Below are positions 24,701-36,800 of a stretch of 64,000 bases of DNA, piece by piece; position 1 is the first letter of the stretch; every line of letters starts with the position of its first letter. A program made the position numbers and the translations under genes. This DNA comes from Metarhizium brunneum (lineage: Eukaryota > Ascomycota > Sordariomycetes > Hypocreales > Clavicipitaceae): the NCBI RefSeq assembly GCF_013426205.1, contig NC_089427.1, positions 2,480,001 through 2,544,000 of the forward strand. Direction: 5' to 3'. The notes under the pieces are model-generated. The model saw only the letters and a list, made by a program, of their open reading frames with translations, was not told the origin of the DNA and searched no databases.

Positions 24701-27700
24701 CCTAGGAGTCGGATGGTGCTCTTCTGCATCTCTGGTCTTGATTCGATGTAGCTAATATATCGATAGAGAGTCATTCGGTAATGGTTCCAATTCAAAGACA
24801 GCGCCAGATTACCAATCGTAGTCGTAGCCTGCGCTCCAAGTCCGTGATCATCACTACCATACTCACGTCCGTAGATGAAGTGCTCCAGTAAAGGGATGAA
24901 AAATTGGCTCAGGTTCGGACTGCCCATTTGCTTCACGGTGTTCGCTGTTTCAAGAGTTCGTAGAGCCTCTAACTGTCTCGAAGTAGCAGGACTCAAAATA
25001 TTGAAGAAGAAAGACGGTTCGGATGAATCTTCATTGCGTTCGGTCAGAAGCCCGCTTAGATCGGCAACGGGTTCCCACCCGGGCATTACGGTAATGATGT
25101 AGCCCATGACACGCAAGTATTCTCTGCGTACAGTGCCTGATTGCTCTCTTGAGCCAGCGTATAATGCAGGCAGAAGAACTGTACGCATCTGATTATCAAA
25201 GGTGGGCTTCACCTCATCTGGCTGACAGTTTGCCACATCCTGGATATAGCGTCGCATACCATCTGCAGAATTTGACGACAAAACACCAAATTCTTCATCC
25301 ATGCGAATAAAAAAGATGAGATTATGAATAACGGGAAGCCATTGCTTGGGACTCCAGGGAACATCATGAACCATAGAAATAGCGTTGAAAGCAGCAAGAC
25401 GACGGTCATAATCCGGTTCATCAATTCGACCCTCCTTGAAAGTGTTCAGTTCGTTGCAGAGACTGGCTATTTCTGCGACTTCGGAATCCTGTTGGGAAAT
25501 CGCCAACATAGCTCTGGAAAGAGAATGGCGGTTCTCCCTATCTTTGAAGTAACTGAACAAGGACGAAAGAGTGTTGTAAACATCTGACAATAAGGCCTGG
25601 TCCTTGGCTGCGTCATGCAATGCCACAAAACGTTCAACGATGAGCAAAATTCGACCTTTCGTCCTTGGATTAACTCGGCGAGGGGGTTGCTGCAAGAGGA
25701 AGCTACACATGCGAATGACGGTTTGAGTATTATCCAAGTCCTGCAAAACCGGCGCGAGAGCCAAGACGGTCTCTACAGAAGCCTCTAGGAGAGCATTGCT
25801 GATACCACCGGTATGCAAGACGACTGTGATCTTTGACAGAATTTCCGTAGCGTTGGCTTCCAGGAGGTCAGCCTTAATAATCTCATTGAACTCAGATTCC
25901 TGGGCTGGTGCCAAGGCAAGTTTGACTAGATTTTGGAGAATTGTAAGCACAAATATCTTCACCTCATCTTTTGTCTTTTCCTTGGATATGCAGTCAACCA
26001 AGTTTGGCAGCACACCCTGCGGTAGAACCTCGCCATGTGGACCAAGGAACATGGCCGCCTTTGGCAGAGCTGACCAAGTAGAAAGCAAGTGAAGCATGCC
26101 AGAAACGCCTTGCGTCGTCTCAACTGGGAGCAGATCAAGCCTGGGCGCCACAACCTCCTCGATTATCAGTTCTTGGTAAGGATCCCATTGAAACTTTTGT
26201 GCATTTTGAAAGAGTGCTGTTAGGCACTTGATACCCATGGACCTTGCCGATTTGAGTAATGACAAGTCGCTGACCTTCTCATCAAGTTCTTCGTCCCTGG
26301 CATCATCGTCTCCAGACGTGCCACGTAGCTGTCTTGAAGAATAAACAAGACAGTACAAGACCGCATTGACAAGGGTATTCGTGTATGGTTCGACATTAGC
26401 CCCCAGTTCAGAAATAAGAGATGAGATCATGTTTAAAAAGCCAACTTGTTTCCGGGTCGTGATAATAGGTTCGCTGAACAGCTTCTTTCGCTGGGCCTTT
26501 GTCACCGTAACTTGAACATGCTTCAACTTGCCTGCGGCAATTTCAAGAAAACTTCCCATGTCTTCAACCGAAAGGTTTCGCAGTACAGCAAGTCGAGTGG
26601 CCTGCAGCCCATTCCTCCCACTGGCAGCACCCTTCTTGGCAATGGTTCGGCCATAGAGGAGGCGAAGCAGCACTGGCATTAGCTCGGATCGGTGCTCCGG
26701 TTTGATAACATCCTCCCCCTGGAGAAATACTGCAAGCTCGTTCTTGAATCGGGCTTCATCAAGAAGGTACTCCAGGTTCTCCTGGTATGCCTTGACACCA
26801 TCTTGTTTCCAGCTCAAAATAGCTTTAAGAGCCAGCTTCTGTACTTCGACGTCGCCATTCTCCATAAGCAACAGCAGTGCTTCGTAAACTTTTTCATGTT
26901 GATAGAGCACTTTTGGATTGATGAACTGTGCAAAAACGCCCAGAAGAGCCTTGCGGTCAGCCAGAGACCAAGTCGATGCTTGAGCACGTGCAGCTTCACT
27001 ACCATCGGCTTCATCTTCTTCTATTGCCCAGCACAGGAAGTGAGGGACAAGCTGCCGGGACCGTTTTTCGGCAACAGCTGGAGCAGCATTGAAGACTTTG
27101 AGAGCTCTCGATCTTGCAGTAGGCGGCGTGTGCTCAGCTAAATGTTGTTTCTCATCGAAATTTTTGAGAAGCGAATCGTCTGCCTTCTCGGTCAGGTCTT
27201 GTATTACGTTGGCCAATTGTTCCAGTCTCCCCAGAGCAGTGCATTCGAAATCCGTGTAGAATCTCCGATCTCCACCAGCACTGTCGGGATTAGGCGGTGT
27301 CCATCTTGTGGATGGCCGGTTAATCCACTGAAATGCGATAGCAGAAACAGCTTCTTCTCCTATACTAGACTGAGTGAGGTATTTCAGGTTCTCCACCGCT
27401 TCGTCCCATACAGGGGACAGCTTCACAGTCAATAGACCAAATATGAATCTTGGGATTCCGTCCCGCAGCCAGGTTGACGCATCGATGGCGTTGTAGTGCA
27501 GCCCAATTTTCCGCAGGTGCATTGCGATAGTTCTGGTGTTCTCATGACTCAACGGCATCTGTTCAATTTGCAGCATGGTTTCCACGCAGTTCGTCAATGC
27601 CTCGGTTTCGCTCATCCGCTTCAGCAGCTCCAGGGACGCTAATCGGATTTCGTGAGAAGGTGAGCTGAGGTTTTCCACCAAAGATACAACCATAGGGTCT

Positions 27701-29726
27701 TCTTCTGATGTTGGACTGTCGCCACCTGTTATCTCCATCTTATCAGAGGTTGCAGGAGCACCCGTTTGATGAGCCTTCTCGTAAGCCAGATATGCTTGCA
27801 GAAACCCGACCGAGCGTGCAAATCTCGGCACTGCTGCACGAAGTAACGGGCTCAAAGAGGTGTCAATTGATCCAGCAGCCTTGCTCATGCGCAAATAAGC
27901 ATGAAATCCTTGGCTAACGATAAAATGAACCTCATCAGAGGCCAAGGATGAGGATGGTCGAAGAGCCAGTTTCAGCTTTCTTGATAACAACTCGGCAATT
28001 CGGGCATTCGTAGACGGGTGTACGGCGGTAAGCTCAAGAAGCTGCAGCAAACCAGCGTATTTTGGTAAACACCGATCCCGCCACTCTTGAGGGTCTTTGT
28101 TGTACGGTCCACGCTCAGGAAAGGGCGAGATTTCTAGGCGCTCGAACTTTGACACAATTTGGTCCTGCCAGGCTTGTGGCAATCTGCAACAATCCTTCTC
28201 GCCTAGCGGTGGGAAAGCCCATATTTTGATCATCTTTGGAAGCAAGACGCAAAGGACATCCTCGTTTTTCCCTTGCGACCAGTGACCAGCAACAAACCTG
28301 TAATGTTGTTAGTTAAGTTCGAATTATGTCGGACTACTACTCACCTCTGAAACTCAGATCGGAAAAGGCTACCAAAGCGGCTAGTGTCAAGATCGCAAAA
28401 ATATGCGCAGAAAGGAATGAACCATCGCATAAAGGGTTCTTTCGTGAGTGTTTGGTTGAGAGTTGCGATATGGGGTATCAAGGCGTCCATAGGTGCATGG
28501 TGCCAAACGATGGCGACTTTGATCATGATGGAGTTCCACAAGATATCAACTTGATCCGGTCTTATCTCCTTGGATTCTTTGCCCGTCATGCTCAGAATGT
28601 CGGTGAAATCTCGAAGAAGCCCATCCCAATTGCTGATACGAGACCCTCGTCTAACTCCAGCTAAAACACCGAGAATCTTGATATATGGCACGGCCTTCCA
28701 CTGTACCTGGGCTCCTTCCACAAGCTCCTTCTTAGATCTAAGCTTTGTGAATATCTCTTCCAAAAACTCGCTCATGGTGTCTGCCCTCCCGTGGTGCAGA
28801 ACGCTGGTCAAGACTCCACATATGACATCCGACCAAATATTCTCTCGAGACAGCGTACATTCGTTCTCTGGAATTGCGTCAATGAGGGCCGATACAATGG
28901 CACCTCCAGTAGAATGAATCATGCCATCAGTTCCTTTGATAGCCTCAGCAAACATGGTCATCACACCATCATTGTACAGGGTAAATTGATGCGTTTCAGC
29001 CGCGCCAATGAGATCGTTTCTGACATGCTCAACAAAAGACTTGAGGGCCATCTCTCTGTGAGAAGGCGCAGCCGCCTTCTTCACGAGAAAGCTCATTGCT
29101 TCAGCGGCGAAGCGAGCAATGTACTGAGGGTGTCGTGATCGTCCGAGCAATGGCGCCATAAGATCGTACGTTGGTCGTAAGTCGGGAATGAGAAGCTTCG
29201 AGAGATACTTAAACAAGAATGCCATAGCACCAAAGGTCCATTCAATAACCTCTACAGGCTGAGTCTTGCCAGCAATGTCCAGCAACAAATTTATGCTCTG
29301 CAAATAGTGCTTCTCGAATCGTACACCCAAATCATGCGCAAAGGCAGTCATGAGGTCTAAAAGAGGCTCCAATGCATCTTTGTCACCAAGAGAAATATAT
29401 TGGGCGAGATATCCCATGATCTTATCTTCAAAGTGCAGAATCTGCGGCAAGCTTTCTGATAGTGGCAGCACATCTCGCCTGAAAAAGCAGAATGGTTTTG
29501 AGATATTCAGTTCGCTCCACTTTTGCAGTCCATTGTGAAAGTACGATGTGGCCGTCGACAGGTCTTCGTTTTCGAGATCATGCCGTCTAACTTTTCGCAG
29601 CGGTTGAAGGGAATTAAACTTTGAGATTTTCGTGGAGAAGGACTCCCATCTGTGATTTTTTTGATGGGGTGTTGAGTATTTGTTTTTCCGCACTTTTTCG
29701 ATGCGTCCAGATGATTTGGACGGCAT
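21769..29726 (-). CDS. UTP20: UTP20, small-subunit processome component
   Basis: Exons (minus) 29726-28345 and 28297-21769, separated by a 47-base intron (GTGAGT...ACAG), give 2636 residues; fungal and animal Utp20 proteins are about 2500-2800. The N-terminus (MPSKSSGRIEKVRKNKYSTP) is basic. Nearly the whole protein reads as HEAT/ARM-type helical repeats. An acidic stretch (VETDVEEDEDEEQDEDEA) lies near residue 2440, and the C-terminus is a highly basic coiled tail (PEKYGRDKRKKFEKNKERR). The protein acts in the nucleolus in the U3 snoRNP/90S pre-ribosome, in 18S rRNA maturation. The exon join restores one frame: AG|G, Arg, then FVAGHWSQGK. The start is the first ATG after an in-frame non-coding leader. 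Confidence 0.95.
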
Positions 29727-30058
29727 TTTGGCGGTATGCGCTGCCGACTGCAATAACAGACGGGGAAAATTGCAAGTCAATATGAAGGCGGAATCTCCAA
29801 GTCAAAGACAGTCCCCCGCCAGTAGTAGTACTTCCCGTAATTTTTTTTTGATCGGTTGATATGCGGGAAAACCGATAAGCATTATGGTGGATCTATAAAT
29901 GACCCACCTGAGCTCTTACCCACCAATGATGCGCTTCGCGCAAACGCATTATCGTTCTCAGCGACCCTCCACGGCGGCTCTCTGTTCCCTCCAAACTTCA
30001 AATGAGGCTCCCAACCTCAATCTCGCACCTTAATTTTTTTGGCCAGTGAGAGACCATA
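29727..30058. promoter_or_regulatory. Divergent promoter, UTP20 / CwfJ-family gene
   Basis: 332 bases separate the two start codons, so both promoters must lie or overlap here. A T tract (29841-29849) is the clearest nucleosome-depleting feature. I cannot name specific factor sites. Confidence 0.5.
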
Positions 30059-31756
30059 ATGGCTGCCCCGAAGATGTAGGTCAGCCAGTTGCTCCGTATT
30101 AATAGCAATTTACAGAATCTAACCTCTTGGCTCCTTAGTATCATACTCGGCAGCCTCAATGGCCAGCTTGAGCCCGTGTTCAACAAACTAGCTACTCTCC
30201 ACGCCAAGAACAACTTTTCGCTAGCAATCCTAACTGGCGATGTATTCACCCCAGATACCGATGATGAGACGATTTCCGCCCTTTTGAACGGTTCTCTGGA
30301 AGTGCCTCTTCCCACCTACTTCACCATCGGGACTCACTCGCTCCCTGAGCGCATCGCTACGAGAGTGGAAGCAGGTGAAGAAATCTGCCACAACCTTCAC
30401 TTTCTGGGAAAGCGCAGCATCACAAAGACCTCGGAAGGTCTTCGAATCGTCACTCTGGGTGGTCTTCTGGATACAAAAGTGGTTGGCGGCCAGTCGAAAG
30501 AGCAGCATCTACCATTCCACACCGACGACGATGCGAAGGGATTGAAAGGCGCAAACAATGCCGACATCTTGCTGACGTCAATGTGGCCTGCCAATGTATG
30601 GAACGGCTCTCAAGTCGTGCTCGGGCCAACTCACCAGGCTTCCATCCAGAGCACCCAAGCAATTGCAGAACTATGCGCGACCCTAAAACCACGATACCAC
30701 ATATCCGCATCCCCAGAGGCATTCTTCTACGAACGAGAGCCCTTCGTGCATCAGTCCAGCTCAGAAACAGAGCCAACCTCCGTCACAAGATTTATTTCCA
30801 TGGCACCCTATGGCAACGAGGCCAAAGCAAAAGCCATGTACGCCTTCACCCTCAACAAGTCAGACACCACCGTGCCCAAGGGCATAACAGCCTCACCATT
30901 CACCCCGAAAAGGAAACGACCCCTGGACGACGACGAAGGCGGCTACAGCCGCTTCGCCTCCCACGACAACAACAGACGCGGTCGCCAGAATAAACGCCGC
31001 CGCGAGTCACCTCCCCCCGGCCCAGACAAATGCTACTTCTGTCTTTCCAACCCCAACATCTCAGCCCACATGTGCTGCAGCATCGGCGACGAATCCTACG
31101 TCACCACCGCCAAGGGACCACTCCCTACCTCAACCACCTTTGCCAACGAAGGCCTCAACTTCCCTGGTCACTTCATCATCATCCCTCTCCCACACGCACC
31201 TACCATCCCCAGCATGGGACCAACCTCCGACCCAACTTCCGACGCCGTCAAGGCCTACAACGAAATGAGCCGCTTCCGCGAATCCATCCAAGCAATGATA
31301 TCGGCAAAGTCGTCCCACAAACTAGGCGTAGTAACCTGGGAAATATCCCGCGACCGCAACATCCACCTACTATGGCAGCTCATGCCCATACCCGCTGAAA
31401 TGATTCACAGCGAAATCGCAGAAGCCGCTTTCCGAGTGGAAGCCGAAAACCAAAAATACCCGTCCTTTGTCACCAGGGAGCTGACGCTGGAAGAGCAGCC
31501 CACCTTTGGGGACTACTTTCGCGTTTGGCTGTGGGCAGATAACGGCGAGGACAAGATTAAGGGCAAGTCCCTCGTGATGCCCCTCAGCGCAGACACACGC
31601 TTCGACCTCCAATTCGGGCGGCGCGTTATTGCGAAACTACTAGGCTTGGAAAAACGATTCATCTGGCAGGACTGTGAACAGACGGTGGAAGAAGAGACTG
31701 CAGATGTAGAAGCGTTTCGGGAGGCATTCAAGGCGTGGGATTTTACTCTGGGGTAA
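30059..31756 (+). CDS. DRN1: CwfJ/CWF19L1-family protein (Drn1-like)
   Basis: Exons 30059-30075 and 30139-31756 give 544 residues. The first exon is only 17 bases (ATG GCT GCC CCG AAG AT). It restores the family N-terminus MAAPKIIILGSLNGQLEPVF, a calcineurin-like metallophosphoesterase-type start (GSLNGQ, then ILTGDVF). The C-terminal half carries the two CwfJ domains. CwfJ-1 starts at Cys304 (CYFCLSNPNI) and has the HIT-like FPGHFIIIPLPHAPTIPS. CwfJ-2 covers the last 120 residues. A basic, low-complexity linker (KRKRPLDDDEGG, RRGRQNKRRRESPPP) joins the halves. Relatives associate with the debranching enzyme Dbr1 and the post-splicing spliceosome. The short exon 1 is supported by the strong homology-like N-terminus it creates. 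Confidence 0.88.
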
Positions 31757-32166
31757 AGACGGAGATGAAAATCAACGCACGATGGTAGTGCATTTTGTCA
31801 TCTCGTCAATAGGGTTCATGCAATTCGCCAATTTCACAGGCGTCCACATACACTGGGAGATCAAAAAGGATTCGGGCAAACAAGGCGTGTGGCTGGTCAC
31901 GCAGTATACTATGATGCACTGCAATACAATATAATATGTACATATAAGCTTAGCGATAGCGGAAATATGTTCCGTCACGGACGGCATCTCTGATTCAATT
32001 TCATAAAACTCTTACACCACTAAATCAGAGGCACTCTCTCATCTATTTACATTTCTAGGAACACGAAAACATCTGGTGATAAAGGAAAATGGGTATTGTG
32101 ACTGCATACGCTATAATGAAAGGTACTGATTGCATACGCTATAATACAAAGTAACGTAGCCGGCCC
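31757..32166. other. Convergent 3' intergenic gap
   Basis: This lies between the ends of the CwfJ gene and CDC25. It contains a direct repeat of TGCATACGCTATAAT at 32103-32117 and 32131-32145 (start positions 28 bases apart). No gene is seen. Confidence 0.5.
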
Positions 32167-33648
32167 TCAGTACGAGGCCATCCGACGGGTGAGCATCGAC
32201 AGTGTGGTGTTGCGCGAGCTGGGTCGGATCTGTGCAGTGGGAGAGTCGTTGATACAGGGCTCTCGCTGTCCGAAGGCGAATGTCTGGGAGCGTCCCAGGC
32301 CCTTTCTCGCTTTTAAACGACTCATTTCTCTTTCGCATGTGCGTTGGTGCTTCTCATCGGACATTTCGACGTATTCGGGAGGGTAACACCTCCCACGGTG
32401 TTCGGCGAAGAACTCGCTATATCCACCGTCAAGGATATATACCTCGGGGTACGTTAACTTGGGGTAGTGCTCTGCATTTACTGTCCGGTCATGAGATCGA
32501 ACATGTCGGGCCATTAATGGTGCACGATGGGCTGAATACTCGCAGTGGAAAATCAGTAAAGTGCGGCCTGCAATTGGTGTTTGGAATAATTGGGTAGCCA
32601 GAAGTTCTTTATCATTGTGGTTGACAGCTCCCTCGATATGCCCACCGTCGTATTCATATTCGAACCGACAATCAATAACCATTTTTTGATCAAAATGGTC
32701 TGCGTATTTACCATCCAGAACATTAAGCAATGTCTCCTTGGCAATCCGAGGGATTGAATCAGTGGGATCATCCAGCAAGAAATGGGGAAGCACAGGTTCA
32801 TGAACTTCTTCAATATCCACGACTGACTTCAATGCTGACGCAGGTAGCTCTTCGGCTTCAGTCTTGGGCTTCATAACGTCGGCAGGATGTTCAAACATGC
32901 TCAACGACCGACGAACTTGTTTGCGGTTTCTCAAGAACGGATTTGACTGCCTTCTAGCATGGCCATTAATGGGCGACCCAAAGCGAGTGGCTGCAGCACC
33001 GCCAATACCAGTGAATAAAGGGCGAGGTCGAGCGACTGCGGCTAGTACGCAGGGGCTGTTGTCAGGTACAGGCTCATTCCGCTCCTGTGGCGGAGAAGCG
33101 GATTCGAAGCATTCCCATAGAGAGAGGTTGGAGCTCATGGCAGAGTCGGCGCCAAAGCGGAAGGGAGGTAATGGGTTATGAGTATCGCTCTGAGCTCTCG
33201 AGAGCAACGGGGTGGAACTAAGTGCTTTCATCCGACTCAATGAAGGCCTACGGGGGGCTGCTATCCTACGGCTGCAGACTGGCAATCAGTAGAAGTTCCC
33301 CAGGTGCGTGTTAGGGCAAGAGCAAAAGCTTGGACTCACTCAGCCAGAAAGTAATTGGCCGCCTCCGACGAGAGCTGGCGAGAAATGGGCGCTGGAGAGT
33401 CGAGAACCATGTCTTGGTCATATGACGGTATAGAGCCTGGCGTCGGAGAACTTATCTCCATCTGTGAAAAGAAAGGTGCCTTGTGCGGGAGAGGAGACAG
33501 GTCCATATACTCCACGACGGGAGCAGGCGAACTCGAAGGCAGCGGAGGAGTAGTCACAAAGTCTGATGTGACGGTCAGTGCCGCACAGGCGGTATACAAG
33601 CCACAGCAATGAAAACTCACGACGACTCTTTATGCAGCCCATCATCAT
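32167..33648 (-). CDS. CDC25: CDC25-type M-phase inducer phosphatase
   Basis: Best model (minus): exons 33648-33621, 33562-33340 and 33271-32167, 451 residues. The rhodanese-like catalytic domain is clear: DCRFEYEYDGGHIEGAVN, then the active-site loop HCEYSAHRAP (Cys327, Arg at position +6 of the CX5R loop), then YPEVYILDGGYSEFF. Upstream are Ser/Pro-rich regulatory segments (RRPSLSRMKALSSTP, RRSLSMFEHP) with many SP/TP sites, as expected for a kinase-regulated N-terminus. It should dephosphorylate the inhibitory Tyr of Cdc2/Cdk1 at mitotic entry. The first exon is uncertain. The donor at 33620 can also join a start at 33721 in another frame, using an acceptor ending TTCGAG near 33535. I prefer 33648 because it uses the better acceptor (CACATCAG) and a CTGAC branch site. 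No doubt attaches to the catalytic half. Confidence 0.88.
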
Positions 33649-33780
33649 GGCGAAAAGTTTGATTCTCGAAAGCTTGGTTCTGTGAAGGCTGTTTGTCTGT
33701 GGAAGGCCGATTCTCCATCATGTCTTAATAGCTGAACTGCATGGATGTAGCGTATACAATGAAGCAAGCCAGGGAAAATG

Positions 33781-33841
33781 CAAGACGCAAGACGCAAGAC
33801 GCAATATGCCAGATGCCAGATGCCAGATGCCAGATGCCGGA
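33781..33841. repeat. Two adjacent 7-bp tandem arrays
   Basis: Three copies of CAAGACG (33781-33801) are followed at once by four copies of TGCCAGA plus one variant TGCCGGA (33807-33841). They lie less than 200 bases upstream of the CDC25 start and create spurious repetitive open frames on both strands. Confidence 0.85.
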
Positions 33842-36800
33842 CGCAAGAAGAAGAAAACTACTGCAAGCCAGAGAAAGAATCGACTGTACGAGCAGACAAC
33901 GCAGCGAGCCTCGGAATATGGGCGGGGGGGAGCAGGAAAAAGAGTCAAGAAGGTTGGAGTCGAGTTCCAAATATTGGCCGGACACCCAAAGCCACCACAA
34001 GTCCGGGCACGCTTTCTCACGCAAAAAGAGAGGCGGCACTCAATGAAGAGCGACGACCTTCTCTTGTAAAATTTGCGTCGATTGCCGGGTGAGGCAATTG
34101 GGAGGAACAAGAAGCAACTTTGTGAGAAGTGGACGAGGGAGCAACGCCTTTTGAATGGACTGTGCAAGTGCAACGGACCAGGCCCAGATGCTGGGGACGA
34201 GATGGGGACATCGACGTTGTTAGGGGTGACTAGAGCGAGGAGGGGGTGAGCAGTTGAGCACCAGACTTGAGCACAGCGTTCACTAGATGGTGCGGGCGGG
34301 CGGTAAGCACATGTGCACACCAGTTGGCCCGACATCTGGAACTCGTCAAGTCAAGTCTGGTGCAGTCAATGACGAAAGTCGGCGCGCCTGCAGGGAGTTT
34401 CAGCGAGCAGCAACGGGCTAAGCTTTGGGAGTGGGCGCTACTTGACATGTATCCCCCCAGCGCCAGGCAACCCAGCACTTGTGCCAGGCACCGCGGTAGA
34501 ACAGTGGACGCGCTAGCGGGTTGCCGGGTGTGCTGGGTGCAGGGCATGCCACCCCCCCCCCCTCCACCTGCCCCTCCCCACTGTACTTCAGCTTCGCCAG
34601 CGCGAATAGCGTCACAATCCCTGGACCCAAGCAGCCAAGCCACTCCAGCAATTGGTGCATCGCAAGCTTGTCACCTCGCTGAGACCGGAGGCATGTACCT
34701 GGCTCTCACGCGCCTATAGCACAATATCCCGTGGTATATTAGCGTAGAGTGGTTGTACTTGGTGGTGTTGGGGAAGACACGATATAGTCCGGTGTATTTA
34801 TTATATCAGATTACTTTTGATGAGCCAGGTGCCGGCAACTGTCAACTGCCCAGTCTCTGGGTAAAGTACCTAGGTACCCCCTCAGCAGACACATGGCAAT
34901 TCGTACCCGAGCTTGTATAATTGCCTCAAACTTCTGCTGGCATCAACAAGCTTTTTTGGCCTCTACCAGGGCCCCTTCAAGGCTGCGATTGGGCGGGCCA
35001 TTATGACAAAACGCCAATTGACTGATCCTCAGCCTATGTACGGCGTATCCAGGTACACTAGCATCTGGACCTTCATGCGAACATGGACGACCCGGCAACC
35101 CGCAGCTGCGCATCAGCAAGCATCGCCCTGGTATGCGAACATGCTCCACGGCCACGAGCACGAAGCAAGGCTCACGGGCCAAGACGCAAGAGGGACAAAA
35201 AAAAAATCCAACTTCACTGCTATTAGTAGTGTATAATATGGATTGTGCCGTTGGTCCATCCAACCGTATGTAGCTGCCCTGCATCGCCGACCCAGAACGA
35301 CCAGGTCGCCTAGCAAAGATCTTCCGGTTGCTCTGCGGAGAGTGGAGAATTGAAGGGACCGAACATTGAAAGCATCAAACCGAGACAGTCCTCTTCCTTA
35401 TCCGCCTCCCTCGTCACGTCCAACGCCTGCCTGGCCGAACCAGGGACGGAGTAATTATTCACGTATTTTGGCTGGGCACGTCCGGGGCTCGTCGGGGGTT
35501 CAATGCCTTCAGGGAAACGCACCCACGCGCCGGACGGATAGTGCTGAGGTCATGTGGTGTCATGGGAAACGTCAAGCAGCTTCTTGACTCGGAGGCGAGC
35601 ACATTGAGCGGGACAGCAGGGTCAAGATGATTACACCAGATTCCAACCGCTTGCTCCCGCCGACAAAACGAGCGGCTAACGGGAATTTGTACGCTCTTAG
35701 CGTTGACATGACCGCTACAGTTGCATGCTGCATGCCAGATGGTGATATTCTTGGTCGATAAGACTCCATAGTTATTGTCCGTGCTATCAATGCCATCGAG
35801 GTCACGCAGACTGCGTTGCTGGGTTAAAAGACAAACTGGAGATCAAATGACGGACAGAGAAGCACTGGGCATTCGAACCCCGGTCCGAATCGGCTCTTTT
35901 CTTTTTTTTCCAGATTGGAAAATCTCGGCCAAATCAACACCTTCGCCCTTCAACTATCATATGTATAACATGTCATCTAAGACTCGGACGATGAGCTGGG
36001 GGCGTATTGGTTCACGGCAAACTATTAGCTTCGTGGAGGCCAGAACAAATCCCATCGATTGATCCCCCAAAGCTCCCTTGCATCAAACGCCTCCTCTATG
36101 TAACACATACATACATACATGCTATTCCCATTTACTCTGCACATAGATTGGCAGAATCGCGGTTTTCTCCCACAATTCCCACTCACACCCGCCCGCCCAC
36201 ATTATGGCTCGGGTGTTCTGGTTCAAGGTCTCAGTGTGTTCCTTCCAAGGGGTCTCCCAACAGCCGACATTGGACAGTTGCAACGGAGCCGGCCAAGAAA
36301 GAAGAGTGGGAGAGCTGATTGTCTTCGCTCCGGCCGGAATCCTCCCAACACGCGACGGTTTATGACATGGGCAAGACAGGTTTGACAGGCTCATCCCGCA
36401 TCCCTTGACTTGGCATGGGAGCCGGATCTCGATTAGGATCAGCTGAGTCAACCCTTTGTATGTATGTAGCATGCACGCCCAGTCGCCTTGACGATATTCT
36501 GACGCACATTGTCCATTCTGCATGTATGTGCACATGTATATGTACGTGTACATGATCGTCGGCGGCCCTAGTCGAGCTTGCGTGCAACCTCCCACGGCCC
36601 AAGGGTACATATTTGAATATTCAACACGTGCAGCGCTCCAGTGGGAGAATCAATCTCCCATTGCGGCGGCATGAATATGTGCATAAGTACTTAAGTATGT
36701 ACGTACATACATACATGCAGGCCAGTCAGTTGCTGTGCGTTTTGTCGACTACTATTTGCGTCCCATGGCCAGTATTTTCTCCTCACAATACTAGCTCGTT

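Noticed and set aside
34230..34719. Opposed 137- and 150-codon open frames
   Set aside because: They overlap on both strands, run through a poly-C tract and have no recognisable domain.
35480..35530. Second tRNA-like box (GGGGGTTCAATGCC, plus strand)
   Set aside because: No cloverleaf can be drawn around it and there is no downstream T run.
35840..35930. tRNA-like B-box (GGGGTTCGAATGCC on the minus strand) near a T-rich tract
   Set aside because: The T-stem does not pair (position 53/61 equivalents mismatch), no acceptor stem closes, and the T tract lies on the wrong side for a minus-strand pol III terminator.
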